Shown here: positions 25,564 to 35,014 of the stretch, piece after piece
Numbering within the stretch: position 1 is the first letter of the stretch
Layout: every line of letters starts with the position of its first letter
Source: an uncultured Ruminococcus sp.
GTDB lineage: Bacteria > Bacillota > Clostridia > Oscillospirales > Ruminococcaceae
Direction: 5' to 3'
DNA: 64,000 nucleotides
Assembly (NCBI GenBank): GCA_902787365.1
Contig: CADAGC010000005.1
Span: 22,188-86,187, forward strand
Made by a program: the position numbers and the translations under genes
Notes under the pieces: model-generated
Told to the model about the DNA's origin: nothing
Database searches by the model: none
The model's input: the letters and a program-made list of their open reading frames with translations, nothing else

Positions 25564-28143
25564 TTACTCTTTCGCCTCATACCAGCTGTTGCCCGCATGA
25601 ACATCTACCGTCAGCGGCACAGCAAGCTTTACTGCATTCTCCATTTCCTCTTTGAGCATAGCGCTTGCCCTCTCAGCGTCGGCGGTGTCGCACTCGATTA
25701 TCAGCTCATCGTGTATCTGCAAGATAAGCTTCGCCGTGGGCAGGTCTTTTTTAAGGCGCTTATATACGTTTATCATGGCAATCTTGATGATATCCGCCGC
25801 ACTTCCCTGTATGGGCGCATTCATAGCAACTCGCTTGCCGAATGCCTGCATATTCTTGTTAGACATCTTAAGCTCGGGGATATATCTGCGCCTGTCAAAT
25901 ATCGTCTTTACATAGCCGTTTTGCTTTGCAAACTCAACTGTCTCGTCCATATACTTTGATATCTTCGGGTAGCTCTTAAGGTAGTTCTCGATATACTGCT
26001 TTGCCTCTGCAACAGATACGCCTATATCCTTTGAAAGCGAGAACGCCCCTATGCCGTAGATTATGCCGAAGTTTACAGCCTTTGCCGCACTCCTCATCTC
26101 GGGCTGCACAAAGTCTTCAGGCAGGCCGAAAACCGATGCCGCCGTCATTGTGTGAATATCTATCCCGTCAAGAAAAGCTCTCTGCATATTCTCATCACCG
26201 CAGACGGAAGCGAGCACTCGCAGCTCTATCTGCGAATAGTCGGCGTCAACCAGCGTCTTGCCCTCCTCGGCTATAAAGAACTTGCGCATATTCCTGCCTA
26301 TCTCTTTCCTTACGGGAATGTTCTGCAAGTTGGGCTCGGTCGAGGATATACGCCCCGTTCTTGTTTCTGTCTGCTTGAAGTATGAGTGAATGCGCCCGTC
26401 GGCCGCTATTACTTTCAACAGCCCCTCAACGTATGTTGACATAAGCTTTGTTAGCGTGCGGTATTCAAGAATAAGCGGTATCATCGGGTGAGCGCCTGCA
26501 ATCTCTTCGAGCACCTCGGCGCTTGTGGAATAGCCCGTCTTGGTCTTTTTGCCGCCCTTAAGCCCCAACCCCTCGGGTGAGAAAAGTATCTCGCCCAGCT
26601 GCTTTGTCGAGAGAATGTTGAACTCCTTGCCTGCGTAGTCGTATATCTGCTGTTTTATGTCCTCGATATCGCCTTTGAGCGTTTCACCGAAAGCCCTTAT
26701 GCCCTCTCTGTCAGCCTTTACGCCGTAGGTTTCCATTGAAGCGAGCACCTCGCAAAGCGGCAGCTCAATGCTCTCAAAAAGCTTTGTAAGGTCAGCCCCG
26801 TCAAGCTTTGCCGAAAGCCCCTCGCAGAGTGCGGGCAGCGAGGCTATGTCCTCATACCCCTCCATGTCGCTTCGATAGGTCACGCTGTATGCGGCGCAGA
26901 GGTTTTCGACCGTGTATTCCTTGGCCTGCGAGTTTAAAAGATACCCCGCAAGGTCGCAGGAGAAGACTATATTCTTGGCACTCTCGCCGTTTTCAAAGCA
27001 CAGCTTGTAGGCTTTCTTTGCATCAAAGGTCTGCTTTCTGCAATCGCACGTCAAGAAAGCAAGCATCAGCTCGACTCCGCCCATAAAGCTCTCGCAGGTG
27101 TAAATGCTCTCCCCTATCACCGCACGAAGCTCGGTCATATCATCGCCCTTGTCCTTAATATCAAAAGTCGCCGTCACGCTCTCATCAAGGGTCGCTATAA
27201 CATCTTCGGTAAGGGGCTTTATCTCATACGCTTTAAGCTCCTCGGCCTTGGCTTTCTTCCCCTCGGGGAGCGTAAGAACATCATTTGCGTGAAGCCCCAG
27301 CTTTTCCATAAGCTTGAACATTTCAAGCTCTGCAAGCCTGCCCGCAGCGGCCGCCTTGTCGCCCTCGTGCAGAGCGTAGGCTTCAATGTCATTATCTATC
27401 GGCGCTTCAAGGCATATCGTTGCGAGGAAACGGCTGTTCTGTGCCGACTCATACCCCTCGGAAAGCTTTTTGCGAACAGAGGGCGTAAGTGTCATCTCGT
27501 CAAGCTTTTCATAAAGCCCCTGCACGCTGCCCGCCTGCTGAATAAGGCTCACGGCGGTCTTTTCGCCTATGCCCTTGACACCGGGAATGTTGTCTGAGCT
27601 GTCGCCCATAAGCGCTTTTATCTCTATCATCTGCACAGGCTCAACGCCGTATTCTTCTCTTATTCTATCGGGGGTGTATATCTTTGTTTCCTTGTTTGAA
27701 GCAAGGCGCACGGTGGTCTTGTCGGTAACGAGCTGATAGCTGTCACGGTCGCCCGTTAATATAAAGCACTCGCCCTCTGCCCTCTCGGCTATGCGTGAGA
27801 GTGTGCCTAAGATGTCGTCAGCTTCATACCCCTCGCAGGTAACAACGGTTATGCCAAGCTCGGTAAGAAGCGCCTTTATCTGCGGCATCTGCTCTGCAAG
27901 CTCCTCGGGCATACCCTTGCGGTTGGCCTTGTAGGCGGCATCTGCCTTGTGGCGGAACGTCGGCGCTTTAAGGTCAAACGCCACCGCCACATGGTCGGGC
28001 TTTACAGCGTCAATCTCCTTTAGATATATGTTCATAAACCCTGTCAGGGCATTAGTGTATCTGCCCTTAGAGTTGGTAAGAGCCTTTATCCCGTAAAAAG
28101 CACGGTTCATTATACTGTTTCCGTCAATAGCAAGCAAGCGCAT
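25564..28143 (-). CDS. polA: DNA polymerase I
   Basis: The start at 28143 (MRLLAIDGNSIMNRAFYG) has GGAGG 8 nt upstream and gives 859 aa; the frame extends 9 codons further but without support. Residues 1-290 are the 5'-3' exonuclease (VTCEGYEADDILGT, FILTGDRDSYQL, MGDSSDNIPGVKGIGEKTA). The middle 3'-5' exonuclease-like domain lacks the DxE and other metal ligands and is probably inactive, as in many Firmicutes. The polymerase domain has motif A (DADYSQIELRVLA), B (RSAAKAVNFGIIYG) and C (QIHDELIIE). Acts in Okazaki fragment maturation and repair. Confidence 0.95.
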   Translation of the reverse strand: MRLLAIDGNSIMNRAFYGIKALTNSKGRYTNALTGFMNIYLKEIDAVKPDHVAVAFDLKAPTFRHKADAAYKANRKGMPEELAEQMPQIKALLTELGITVVTCEGYEADDILGTLSRIAERAEGECFILTGDRDSYQLVTDKTTVRLASNKETKIYTPDRIREEYGVEPVQMIEIKALMGDSSDNIPGVKGIGEKTAVSLIQQAGSVQGLYEKLDEMTLTPSVRKKLSEGYESAQNSRFLATICLEAPIDNDIEAYALHEGDKAAAAGRLAELEMFKLMEKLGLHANDVLTLPEGKKAKAEELKAYEIKPLTEDVIATLDESVTATFDIKDKGDDMTELRAVIGESIYTCESFMGGVELMLAFLTCDCRKQTFDAKKAYKLCFENGESAKNIVFSCDLAGYLLNSQAKEYTVENLCAAYSVTYRSDMEGYEDIASLPALCEGLSAKLDGADLTKLFESIELPLCEVLASMETYGVKADREGIRAFGETLKGDIEDIKQQIYDYAGKEFNILSTKQLGEILFSPEGLGLKGGKKTKTGYSTSAEVLEEIAGAHPMIPLILEYRTLTKLMSTYVEGLLKVIAADGRIHSYFKQTETRTGRISSTEPNLQNIPVRKEIGRNMRKFFIAEEGKTLVDADYSQIELRVLASVCGDENMQRAFLDGIDIHTMTAASVFGLPEDFVQPEMRSAAKAVNFGIIYGIGAFSLSKDIGVSVAEAKQYIENYLKSYPKISKYMDETVEFAKQNGYVKTIFDRRRYIPELKMSNKNMQAFGKRVAMNAPIQGSAADIIKIAMINVYKRLKKDLPTAKLILQIHDELIIECDTADAERASAMLKEEMENAVKLAVPLTVDVHAGNSWYEAKE

Positions 28144-28161
28144 TTGGCAAACCTCCAGTTT

Positions 28162-28303
28162 ATAATGCATAATTGCGGTGTCGCCCTACTGGCGACGAAT
28201 CCATATTTTAGAGCAGCGTTTCCGTTTCAGAAATTCGCTTCCCACACATCTGCCCGAATGGGCATCCGTCCGCCGCACGGCGGACACAATAATTATGCGT
28301 TAT
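28162..28303. repeat. Second MITE-like inverted-repeat element upstream of polA
   Basis: About 142 bp whose ends are imperfect inverted repeats of about 24 bp: ATAATGCATAATT...GTGTC at the left and ATAACGCATAATT...GTGTC read from the right. It begins about 5 nt before the polA Shine-Dalgarno. No coding capacity. Unrelated in sequence to the TTAAGGCAA element. Confidence 0.5.
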
Positions 28304-28360
28304 CTTATTATACCATACTTCCCCCTCGTTATCAAGCACCAAAGGTGCAAAAAAGTTGTA

Positions 28361-28394
28361 TAAAAAAGCACGCCCGAGCTTGTTGCGGGCGTGC
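28361..28394 (-). terminator. Terminator of mscL
   Basis: Minus strand GCACGCCCG/CGGGCGTGC stem followed by six T. Confidence 0.85.
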
Positions 28395-28403
28395 GGTGAT
28401 TGA

Positions 28404-28817
28404 TTATTCCTTCTTTTCGTTTGCCTCGGCCTGTGCCTTTAAGAAGTCTCTGATCTCGGTAAGGAGAACTTCTTCCTTGGGCGGCTCTGCAGCAGCCTCT
28501 TCCTCTTCCTTCTTCTTGCCTATTGTCATGAGCTTGTTAACAGCCTTTATCATGAGGAATATGCAGAAGGCCATGATAATGAAGTTGATGATAGTCGAGA
28601 TGAAGTGACCGTAGTCTATGTACTGGTTGCCCATCAGGTGTATCCTGCCGCCAACCTCTGCGCCGCCTATGCAGCCGATAAGGGGGTTGATAAAGTCATC
28701 TGTGAAAGCAGTAACTATATCACCGAAAGCAGCACCGATGATAACACCGACTGCCATATCCATTACGTTGCCCTTAAGAGCAAATTCCTTGAACTCGCTG
28801 ATAAACTTTTTGAACAT
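28404..28817 (-). CDS. mscL: Large-conductance mechanosensitive channel
   Basis: 137 aa from the ATG at 28817, which has AAAGGA 10 nt upstream; the ATG at 28826 is only 1 nt from that site. Typical MscL: FKEFALKGNVMDMAVGVIIG (TM1, pore-lining), a periplasmic loop, and TM2 (FISTIINFIIMAFCIFLMIK), then a charged C-terminal helix. Forms a homopentamer that opens under membrane tension to release solutes in osmotic downshock. Own promoter and terminator. Confidence 0.95.
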   Translation of the reverse strand: MFKKFISEFKEFALKGNVMDMAVGVIIGAAFGDIVTAFTDDFINPLIGCIGGAEVGGRIHLMGNQYIDYGHFISTIINFIIMAFCIFLMIKAVNKLMTIGKKKEEEEAAAEPPKEEVLLTEIRDFLKAQAEANEKKE

Positions 28818-28859
28818 TGTTCTCATATCCTTTCCAAATTGTGTTTTTCAAGCAATTTT

Positions 28860-28888
28860 ATAATACCACATTTTGACCGTTTTTTCAA
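28860..28888 (-). promoter_or_regulatory. Promoter of mscL
   Basis: Minus strand TTGAAA, 17 nt, TATTAT, about 40 nt before the gene. Confidence 0.6.
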
Positions 28889-28992
28889 CAGGTTATTATA
28901 TTTTTTGCCCCGACGAGGGCATTTTCGTCAAATTGTTCAATTTTATAATGCATTTTTAGACGAATTGCCCGCATACAGTTTTTAAATCCGTA

Positions 28993-29026
28993 TAACTGTT
29001 ACCTGTTACCTGTTAACTGTTAACTG
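28993..29026. repeat. Heptamer tandem array (TAACTGT/TACCTGT)
   Basis: Five 7-bp units in a row: TAACTGT, TACCTGT, TACCTGT, TAACTGT, TAACTGA. The array supplies the TAA stop of the MATE gene (29020-29022). Related heptamers form the palindrome before the tRNA (35015-35038). Confidence 0.7.
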
Positions 29027-30378
29027 ATTTGCTTCCTGTCAGGTATCTCTTTCCTTATCTGCCCCATAGTAATCCTGTAGAAAATAAGCGATACCACCAT
29101 AGCCGTTACCCAGCCTATCGGCCATGAGAGCCATATTCCACGGGGCTGACCCATTCTGTTTGAAAGAATGTATGCAATAACTACTCTAAGTATCAGGTCA
29201 GAGAAAGTCGTGCCCATAAAGAACGGCATACGCCCCGTGCCACGCAAAAGCCCGTCTGCCATAAGCTTTATGCCGACTACTGTGTAGAACGGTGCGACTA
29301 TTTTCAGAAACTCCCTGCCCGTGTGCAGCACCTCATCGCTTGCGCCCTTGTCTAAGAATATCCCCATCATCATGTCAGGCAGCAGATAATAGCAGAGAAT
29401 GAACGGCACGGATACTATCAGCGCCATGACAATGCCTGCTTTGAAGCCACGCCTTATGCGCTCGGTGTTGCCTGCACCGTAGCTCTGGGCGCTGAAGCTC
29501 GAAAGGGCGTTGCCCATGGTCGAAAAGCTCGTCACGCCGAAGGTGTTGAGCTTGATAGCTGCGCTGTAGCCTGCGATAACGCTCTTGCCGTAACTGTTGA
29601 CAAGGCCTTGTATGAAGATGTTGCCTACCGATACAAAGCTCTGCTGTAAAATGCTCGGCACGGCGTAGGCCGATACACGCTTAAGCATATGCCACGAGAA
29701 AAGCTCGGCCCGCTCGTCAGTCTTTATCTCTTTAAGCTTTCTGAGTATCACCGTAACAGATAGTATGCAGGATACGCCCTGCGCTATAAATGTCGCCCAG
29801 GCTGCACCCGCAACGCCCCACTTGAACACCGCCACAAAAAGCAGGTCAAGCGCCACGTTCCCCACAGACGAACCTATAAGAAACAACAGCGGCGACCTCG
29901 AATCACCGAGCGCTGTGAATATGCCCGTGCAGACGTTGTAGACAAATAGGAAGACAAGGCCTAATGTAAATATCTTAAGATAAACTGCGCTGTCGTCAAA
30001 GATGTCGGCGGGGGTGTTTACCATTCTGAGCAGCGGCGAGCAGAAGAGTATGCCGAAAAGTGTAAGCAGCAAAGCTACTGCCGTGCTTGCTATAAGGGTA
30101 GTTGTGGCCGAGGTCTTTACACGCATATAGTTCTTGGCGCCGAAATACTGCGATATCACCACCGCACAGCCTACGTTGCTGCCGACCGCCACCGCCATGA
30201 ATATCATGGTTATGGGGTATGACGCACCGATAGCTGCAAGAGCGTCCTCCCCTGCGAACTGCCCTGCTATCGCCGAGTCGGCTATACTGTAGAGCTGCTG
30301 GAAAACAACGCTTAAAAACATAGGTATCGTAAACGCCCACAAAACCTTTGCAGGCGAGCCGACTGTCAGATCTTTCAT
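29020..30378 (-). CDS. MATE family multidrug/cation antiporter
   Basis: 452 aa, twelve hydrophobic segments. N-terminal MFLSVVFQQLYSIADSAIAG and the matching half starting SILQQSFVSVGNIFIQGLVN show the two-fold MATE/NorM pattern (QQLYNxxDxxxVG type). Uses an H+ or Na+ gradient to expel cationic compounds; substrate unknown. It lies 57 nt after cbiB, with a terminator hairpin between. Confidence 0.92.
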   Translation of the reverse strand: MKDLTVGSPAKVLWAFTIPMFLSVVFQQLYSIADSAIAGQFAGEDALAAIGASYPITMIFMAVAVGSNVGCAVVISQYFGAKNYMRVKTSATTTLIASTAVALLLTLFGILFCSPLLRMVNTPADIFDDSAVYLKIFTLGLVFLFVYNVCTGIFTALGDSRSPLLFLIGSSVGNVALDLLFVAVFKWGVAGAAWATFIAQGVSCILSVTVILRKLKEIKTDERAELFSWHMLKRVSAYAVPSILQQSFVSVGNIFIQGLVNSYGKSVIAGYSAAIKLNTFGVTSFSTMGNALSSFSAQSYGAGNTERIRRGFKAGIVMALIVSVPFILCYYLLPDMMMGIFLDKGASDEVLHTGREFLKIVAPFYTVVGIKLMADGLLRGTGRMPFFMGTTFSDLILRVVIAYILSNRMGQPRGIWLSWPIGWVTAMVVSLIFYRITMGQIRKEIPDRKQIS

Positions 30379-30410
30379 AAATTATCTCTTTCCTTTTTTC
30401 TGAATGCATA

Positions 30411-30436
30411 AAAATGACGGCTTAAGCCGCCATTTT
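30411..30436. terminator. Hairpin terminator after cbiB
   Basis: AAAATGACGGC/GCCGCCATTTT with TTAA loop, followed on the minus strand by ATTTTTAT. Confidence 0.6.
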
Positions 30437-31397
30437 AAAATATAATACCAAGTATCAGCCTTACCGCCATAAATACCACCGCTGCAATAAATACCGCACC
30501 GTATGATATCTGCTGGGCGTAGAAAATGTCGCTCTGATCGGGCTCTTTCTTGGGGTCGCCTATGTGCTGGCTGGCTATGAACGGCTCGTCGTCGTAGGTG
30601 TTGCCCACTACCTCTATATCAAGAGCTCCCGCAAAGGCCGCAACCGTCTGCGAAGCATTGATGTTGCCTAAGTTCTTGCCGTCACGCTTTAGTATCTTCT
30701 GAGCGTTCATAAAATCAAGGGCTAACAGCCTTGAATCCTTAACGCTCAAAAAAGCCGCAAACCTTGCAGGGAAATAGCCAAGCACGTCATTCATTCCCCT
30801 TGCTGCGAGGGAGAAGTATATGTCCTCACTCCTTACCGCTTTGGCAGTTCTGTTTATCACAAGATACACAAGACCGCCTATGCCGCCGCCTATGAATATG
30901 AAAAACAGCGGTGCTACGGCGTTTTCAAAGGTGTATTCGGCTATGCCGCGTACCGAGAGCTTGACTATCTCGTCTTCACGCATACCCTTTGTGTTCTCAC
31001 CCGTCATCTCCATAAGCTTGCGCCTTGCAACGAGCGGCTTGCCCTTGCGCAGGGCTTTCAGTATGCCCGTGCCGTAGTAGTTGACCTTTTTCTCATTTAT
31101 TGCCGCAAAGCAGTAAAGCCCCTCTATCAGCACACCCACAACGGGGTGCAGCTTGTAAGCAAGTATCAGAAGAACTACTGCGGGGGCTATGAATATTATC
31201 ACCATAAGCGCCAGCAGCAGGCTTCCCGCCAGCGTCTGTCCCTCGTGCGAGGAAACGTAGCGCTCACGCAGCTTGTCTTTGAAAAAGTTTGCAGCCTTTT
31301 CCATATATCCTGACAGACTGTATGCCGAGAACATATCCCCGAACATCATATCCGCCACATATCCCAGTGCCATAGCAACAAGGGAGTATATTATCAT
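30435..31397 (-). CDS. cbiB: CbiB/CobD-type adenosylcobinamide-phosphate synthase-like membrane protein
   Basis: The start at 31397 (MIIYSLVAMALGYVADMMFGD) has AGAGGG upstream and gives 320 aa. The family pattern is clear: GD pair near the N-terminus, VRGIAEYTFENAVAPLFFIF, RSEDIYFSLAARGMNDVLGY, then PARFAAFL and membrane segments. CbiB attaches aminopropanol to adenosylcobyric acid at the membrane. No other cobalamin gene and no cobalamin riboswitch is nearby, so the role here is inferred from family only. The AGWPEAAMAG-like block is poorly kept (NASQTVAAFAGAL). Confidence 0.75.
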   Translation of the reverse strand: MIIYSLVAMALGYVADMMFGDMFSAYSLSGYMEKAANFFKDKLRERYVSSHEGQTLAGSLLLALMVIIFIAPAVVLLILAYKLHPVVGVLIEGLYCFAAINEKKVNYYGTGILKALRKGKPLVARRKLMEMTGENTKGMREDEIVKLSVRGIAEYTFENAVAPLFFIFIGGGIGGLVYLVINRTAKAVRSEDIYFSLAARGMNDVLGYFPARFAAFLSVKDSRLLALDFMNAQKILKRDGKNLGNINASQTVAAFAGALDIEVVGNTYDDEPFIASQHIGDPKKEPDQSDIFYAQQISYGAVFIAAVVFMAVRLILGIIF

Positions 31398-31541
31398 TGT
31401 TTCACCCTCTGTCAAAGGCCGAAAATGCCCTTCTTTCCTAAAATCCACATCTTAATCTACATCTAAAATCTATTATAACAGATAAAAAAAATAAAATCAA
31501 TAGTCATTTTTATCAATTTCCCCAAAGTTTGCACAGTATTA

Positions 31542-31570
31542 TTGACAAGAAATCAAAAAAGTACTATAAT
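31542..31570 (+). promoter_or_regulatory. Promoter of the aminotransferase gene
   Basis: TTGACA (31542-31547), 17 nt, TATAAT (31565-31570); both hexamers perfect. A short TGTCAG/CTGACA hairpin lies in the leader. Confidence 0.88.
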
Positions 31571-31642
31571 TTATAGGTATGGATTAGATAATATAGATGT
31601 CAGGGGGATATTTACCGCTGACAAGGAAGGAAGTCCTATTAA

Positions 31643-32860
31643 ATGAAAACACTCGGCAAATCGCATAAGCTTGACAATGTATGCTACGATATAAGAGGCC
31701 CGGTAATGGACGAGGCAAACGCTATGATTGCAAAGGGCGAGAAGATACTCAAACTCAATATCGGCAACCCCGCACCTTTCCGCTTCAGAGCACCCGAGAC
31801 ACTTATCGATCAGATGACCTCGCAGCTGACAGAAGTTGAAGGCTATTCCGACTCAAAGGGTCTTATCACGGCAAGAGAGGCGATAGCCGCCTATGACCTG
31901 ACCAAGGGCATTGAGGGCGTCACTCCCGATGATATATACACGGGCAACGGCGCATCAGAGCTTATAACTATGAGTATGCAGGCGCTTCTGGATAACGGCG
32001 ACGAGGTGCTCGTTCCTGCCCCCGACTACCCGCTGTGGACGGCATCTGTCACCCTTGCAGGCGGCACGGCAGTTCACTATATCTGCGACGAAAAAAGCGA
32101 CTGGTACCCCGATATCGAAGATATGCGCTCAAAGATAACCGACAAGACCAAGGGCATAGTAATAATCAACCCCAATAACCCCACAGGCTCGCTCTACCCA
32201 AAGGAAATTCTCGAACAGATAGCACAGCTTGCAAGAGAAAACGGGCTTATCATCTTCTCTGACGAGATATATGACCGCCTGCTTATGGACGGCAGAAAGC
32301 ACACATCTATCGCATCGCTCTGCCCCGATGTATTCTGCGTGACATTCAACGGCCTTTCAAAGTCGCACATGATAGCAGGCTTCCGCTGCGGCTGGATGAG
32401 CCTTTCGGGCGACAAGACGAATGTAAAGGGCTACATAGAGGGCTTGAATATGCTCTCGTCTATGCGCCTTTGCTCAAATGTTCCTGCACAGGCTGTTATA
32501 CCCGTAGCTCTTAAGTCAAACCCCCAGCTTGAAACGCTCTTAGCCCCCGGCGGGCGCATCTACGAGCAGAGGGAGTACATAGTCAACAGACTTAACTCCA
32601 TAGAGGGTATGTCGGCGGTAAGGCCGCAGGCGGCTTTCTATATCTTCCCCAAGATTGACGCCAAGCGCTTTAATATCACTAACGATGAGCAGTTCGTGCT
32701 TGATTTCTTAAAGGCAAAGCATATTCTCCTCGTTCACGGCGGCGGCTTCCATTGGGAGACCCCCGACCACTTCAGAATAGTTTATCTTCCCGATCTCGAG
32801 TCGTTAAAAACTTCAATGGACGCTCTGGAGGATTTCTTGAAGACTTATAAACAGAATTGA
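31643..32860 (+). CDS. Class I aminotransferase, AlaA-like (glutamate-pyruvate type)
   Basis: 405 aa, ATG with AAGGAAGGA upstream. N-terminal HKLDNVCYDIRGPVMDEANAM and LNIGNPAPFRFRAPE match the AlaA (YfbQ) branch. PLP-binding Lys is in FNGLSKSHMIAGFRCGWM; NPNNPTGSLY and SDEIYDRLLMDG give the PLP ring contacts (Asp, Tyr). Family role: reversible transfer of the amino group from glutamate to pyruvate to make alanine. Monocistronic from its own promoter. Confidence 0.9.
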   Translation: MKTLGKSHKLDNVCYDIRGPVMDEANAMIAKGEKILKLNIGNPAPFRFRAPETLIDQMTSQLTEVEGYSDSKGLITAREAIAAYDLTKGIEGVTPDDIYTGNGASELITMSMQALLDNGDEVLVPAPDYPLWTASVTLAGGTAVHYICDEKSDWYPDIEDMRSKITDKTKGIVIINPNNPTGSLYPKEILEQIAQLARENGLIIFSDEIYDRLLMDGRKHTSIASLCPDVFCVTFNGLSKSHMIAGFRCGWMSLSGDKTNVKGYIEGLNMLSSMRLCSNVPAQAVIPVALKSNPQLETLLAPGGRIYEQREYIVNRLNSIEGMSAVRPQAAFYIFPKIDAKRFNITNDEQFVLDFLKAKHILLVHGGGFHWETPDHFRIVYLPDLESLKTSMDALEDFLKTYKQN

Positions 32861-32870
32861 TAGCTGACAG

Positions 32871-32896
32871 AGGTATCGCTTTTTCGGGCGATACCT
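32871..32896 (+). terminator. Hairpin after the aminotransferase gene
   Basis: AGGTATCGC/GCGATACCT with loop TTTTTCGG, but no T tract, so only a probable terminator. Confidence 0.4.
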
Positions 32897-32918
32897 TAAC
32901 TGTTAACGCTCTTAATAA

Positions 32919-32947
32919 TTGACAATCCACCGTGAATGTGCTATAAT
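32919..32947 (+). promoter_or_regulatory. Promoter of metG
   Basis: TTGACA (32919-32924), 17 nt, TATAAT (32942-32947). Confidence 0.88.
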
Positions 32948-32984
32948 AATTATTGTATTTAAAAAAAGGAAAGGAGAATGAATG

Positions 32985-34931
32985 ATGGATAATAAAAGAT
33001 ATTACATCACCACCCCAATTTACTACCCCTCGGGCGACCCGCACATAGGGCATTGCTATACCACCGTTGCGTGTGACTCGATAGCGAGATATAAAAGAAT
33101 GCAGGGCTATGATGTCATGTTCCTCACAGGCACAGACGAGCACGGCCAGAAGATAGAAGAAAAAGCAAAAGCACAGGGCATAACCCCCAAGGCCTATGTT
33201 GATGAAAAAGTCGCTGTCTTCAAAAAGCTGTGGGAGTATATGAACATCAGCTACGACCGCTATATAAGAACGACCGATGACTACCACGTATCTGCCGTTC
33301 AGAATATATTCAAGCGCCTTTATGACAAGGGCTATATCTATAAGGGCGAGTATACGGGCAAATACTGCACCCCCTGCGAGAGCTTCTGGACAGAGAGCCA
33401 GCTTGACGAGAACGGCTGCTGCCCCGAGTGCCACAGAGAGGTAAAAGAAGCTAAGGAAGAGGCTTATTTCTTCAAAATGTCTCCCTTTGCAGAGAGGATA
33501 GAAAAGCTGCTGCTTGATACCGACTACCTCCGTCCCAAGTACAGAGCACAGGAGCTGGTAAATAACTTCATCAAGCCCGGCCTTGAAGACCTCTGCGTTT
33601 CAAGAACTTCATTCACCTGGGGCATACCCGTTACCTTTGACGAAAAGCACGTAGTCTATGTGTGGATAGATGCCCTTTCAAACTATATCACTGCTTTGGG
33701 CTATGAAAACAGCGAGTATAACGACTACTCAAAGTTCTGGCCTGCCGATGTTCATATGGTCGCTAAGGATATTATGAGATTCCACGCTATTATATGGCCT
33801 GCAATGCTCATGGCGCTCGAAGAGCCGCTGCCAAAGCACCTTGCAGTTCACGGGTGGATAACCTTCAACGGCCAGAAGATGTCAAAATCCCTCGGCAACG
33901 TGGTTGACCCGTTTATTTTGGGCGAGCGCTACAGCCCCGACGCTATCAGATACCACATCATGAGAGAAATGGCTCTCGGTGCTGACAGCTCATTCTCAAA
34001 CGAGATAATGATAAACCGCATAAACTCTGACCTTGCAAACGGTCTCGGCAACCTCGTTTCACGTACCGTTGCAATGGTAGATAAGTATTTCGGCGGCACA
34101 CTTCCTACAGAGCGTGAGGCAGGAGAGTTTGATGATGACCTCATCGCTACTGTCACAGCCCTGCGTGAAAAGACTGACCTTTGCGTTGACGAAACACGCC
34201 TTAAGAACGCCCTTGAAGAGATATTCACGGTAGTTGACAGAGCTAATAAGTATATCGACGAAACTGCCCCCTGGATTCTCGGCAAGGACGAGAGCAAGAA
34301 AGCACGCTTAGCGTCCGTTCTCTACAACCTGCTTGAATCTATCCGTGTGATATCGACACTTCTCTCTCCCTTTATGCCTACCACAATGCCTAAGATATGG
34401 GCGCAGATAGGCGCTGACGAGAGCCTTATCACCTATGAGAACGCAGGCAAATTCGGCGTTCTGCCCGAGAATGTGACCGTTCACCGTGGCGAGATAATCT
34501 TCCCGAGAATTGATGTTGACAAGGAGATAGACGAGCTCAACAAGATAATCGGTGACAATGCCCCCGCTGAGGATAACGACGGCTTCACACCCCCCGAGCT
34601 TGCAAGCGAGATAACGATAGACGACTTTGCAAAGATTGATCTGCGTGTAGCACAGGTCAAGGAGTGCGAAAAGGTCAAGAAATCCAAGAAGCTGCTTTGC
34701 TTGCAGCTTGATGACGGCTTCGGCGGCAGACAGGTTGTTTCGGGTATTGCCGAGTGGTATAAGCCCGAAGACCTTATCGGCAAAAAGGTCATCATCGTTG
34801 CAAACCTTAAGCCCGTAAAGCTCTGCGGCGTAGAATCAAACGGCATGATCTGTGCAGCCGACAACAAGGACGGCGGCGCTACGGTCATCTTCCCCGACCA
34901 GTCGCTTCCTAACGGTGCTAAAGTTAGATAA
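32985..34931 (+). CDS. metG: Methionyl-tRNA synthetase
   Basis: 648 aa; the second of two adjacent ATGs is preferred (AAGGAG 8 nt upstream). Class I motifs HIGH (SGDPHIGHCYTT) and KMSKS (KMSKSLGN) are intact. A zinc knuckle is formed by CTPC and CCPEC. The C-terminal 105 residues are a Trbp111/EMAP-type tRNA-binding domain (FAKIDLRVAQVKECEKV, VANLKPVKLCG, SNGMICAA) that usually dimerises the enzyme. Charges tRNA-Met in the cytoplasm. No T-box leader seen. Confidence 0.96.
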   Translation: MDNKRYYITTPIYYPSGDPHIGHCYTTVACDSIARYKRMQGYDVMFLTGTDEHGQKIEEKAKAQGITPKAYVDEKVAVFKKLWEYMNISYDRYIRTTDDYHVSAVQNIFKRLYDKGYIYKGEYTGKYCTPCESFWTESQLDENGCCPECHREVKEAKEEAYFFKMSPFAERIEKLLLDTDYLRPKYRAQELVNNFIKPGLEDLCVSRTSFTWGIPVTFDEKHVVYVWIDALSNYITALGYENSEYNDYSKFWPADVHMVAKDIMRFHAIIWPAMLMALEEPLPKHLAVHGWITFNGQKMSKSLGNVVDPFILGERYSPDAIRYHIMREMALGADSSFSNEIMINRINSDLANGLGNLVSRTVAMVDKYFGGTLPTEREAGEFDDDLIATVTALREKTDLCVDETRLKNALEEIFTVVDRANKYIDETAPWILGKDESKKARLASVLYNLLESIRVISTLLSPFMPTTMPKIWAQIGADESLITYENAGKFGVLPENVTVHRGEIIFPRIDVDKEIDELNKIIGDNAPAEDNDGFTPPELASEITIDDFAKIDLRVAQVKECEKVKKSKKLLCLQLDDGFGGRQVVSGIAEWYKPEDLIGKKVIIVANLKPVKLCGVESNGMICAADNKDGGATVIFPDQSLPNGAKVR

Positions 34932-34932
34932 A

Positions 34933-34998
34933 CTGACCCCTCCACCACCGCCACTCTTTGAGTGTCGGCGGTCCCCCTCCCCTTGACAGGGGAGGCTA
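34933..34998. repeat. CCTCCCCT-family palindromic repeat
   Basis: CCCCTCC...GCCACTC-TTTGA-GTGTCGGC and CCTCCCCTTGACAGGGGAGG hairpins directly after metG; same family as 53-110 and 15238-15325. It may also act as a terminator. Confidence 0.55.
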
Positions 34999-35014
34999 AA
35001 TCAGAACATTTCAA

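Noticed and set aside
31398-31642. Cobalamin riboswitch between cbiB and the aminotransferase
   Set aside because: No B12-box-like sequence; the gap holds a constitutive-looking promoter and AT-rich DNA.
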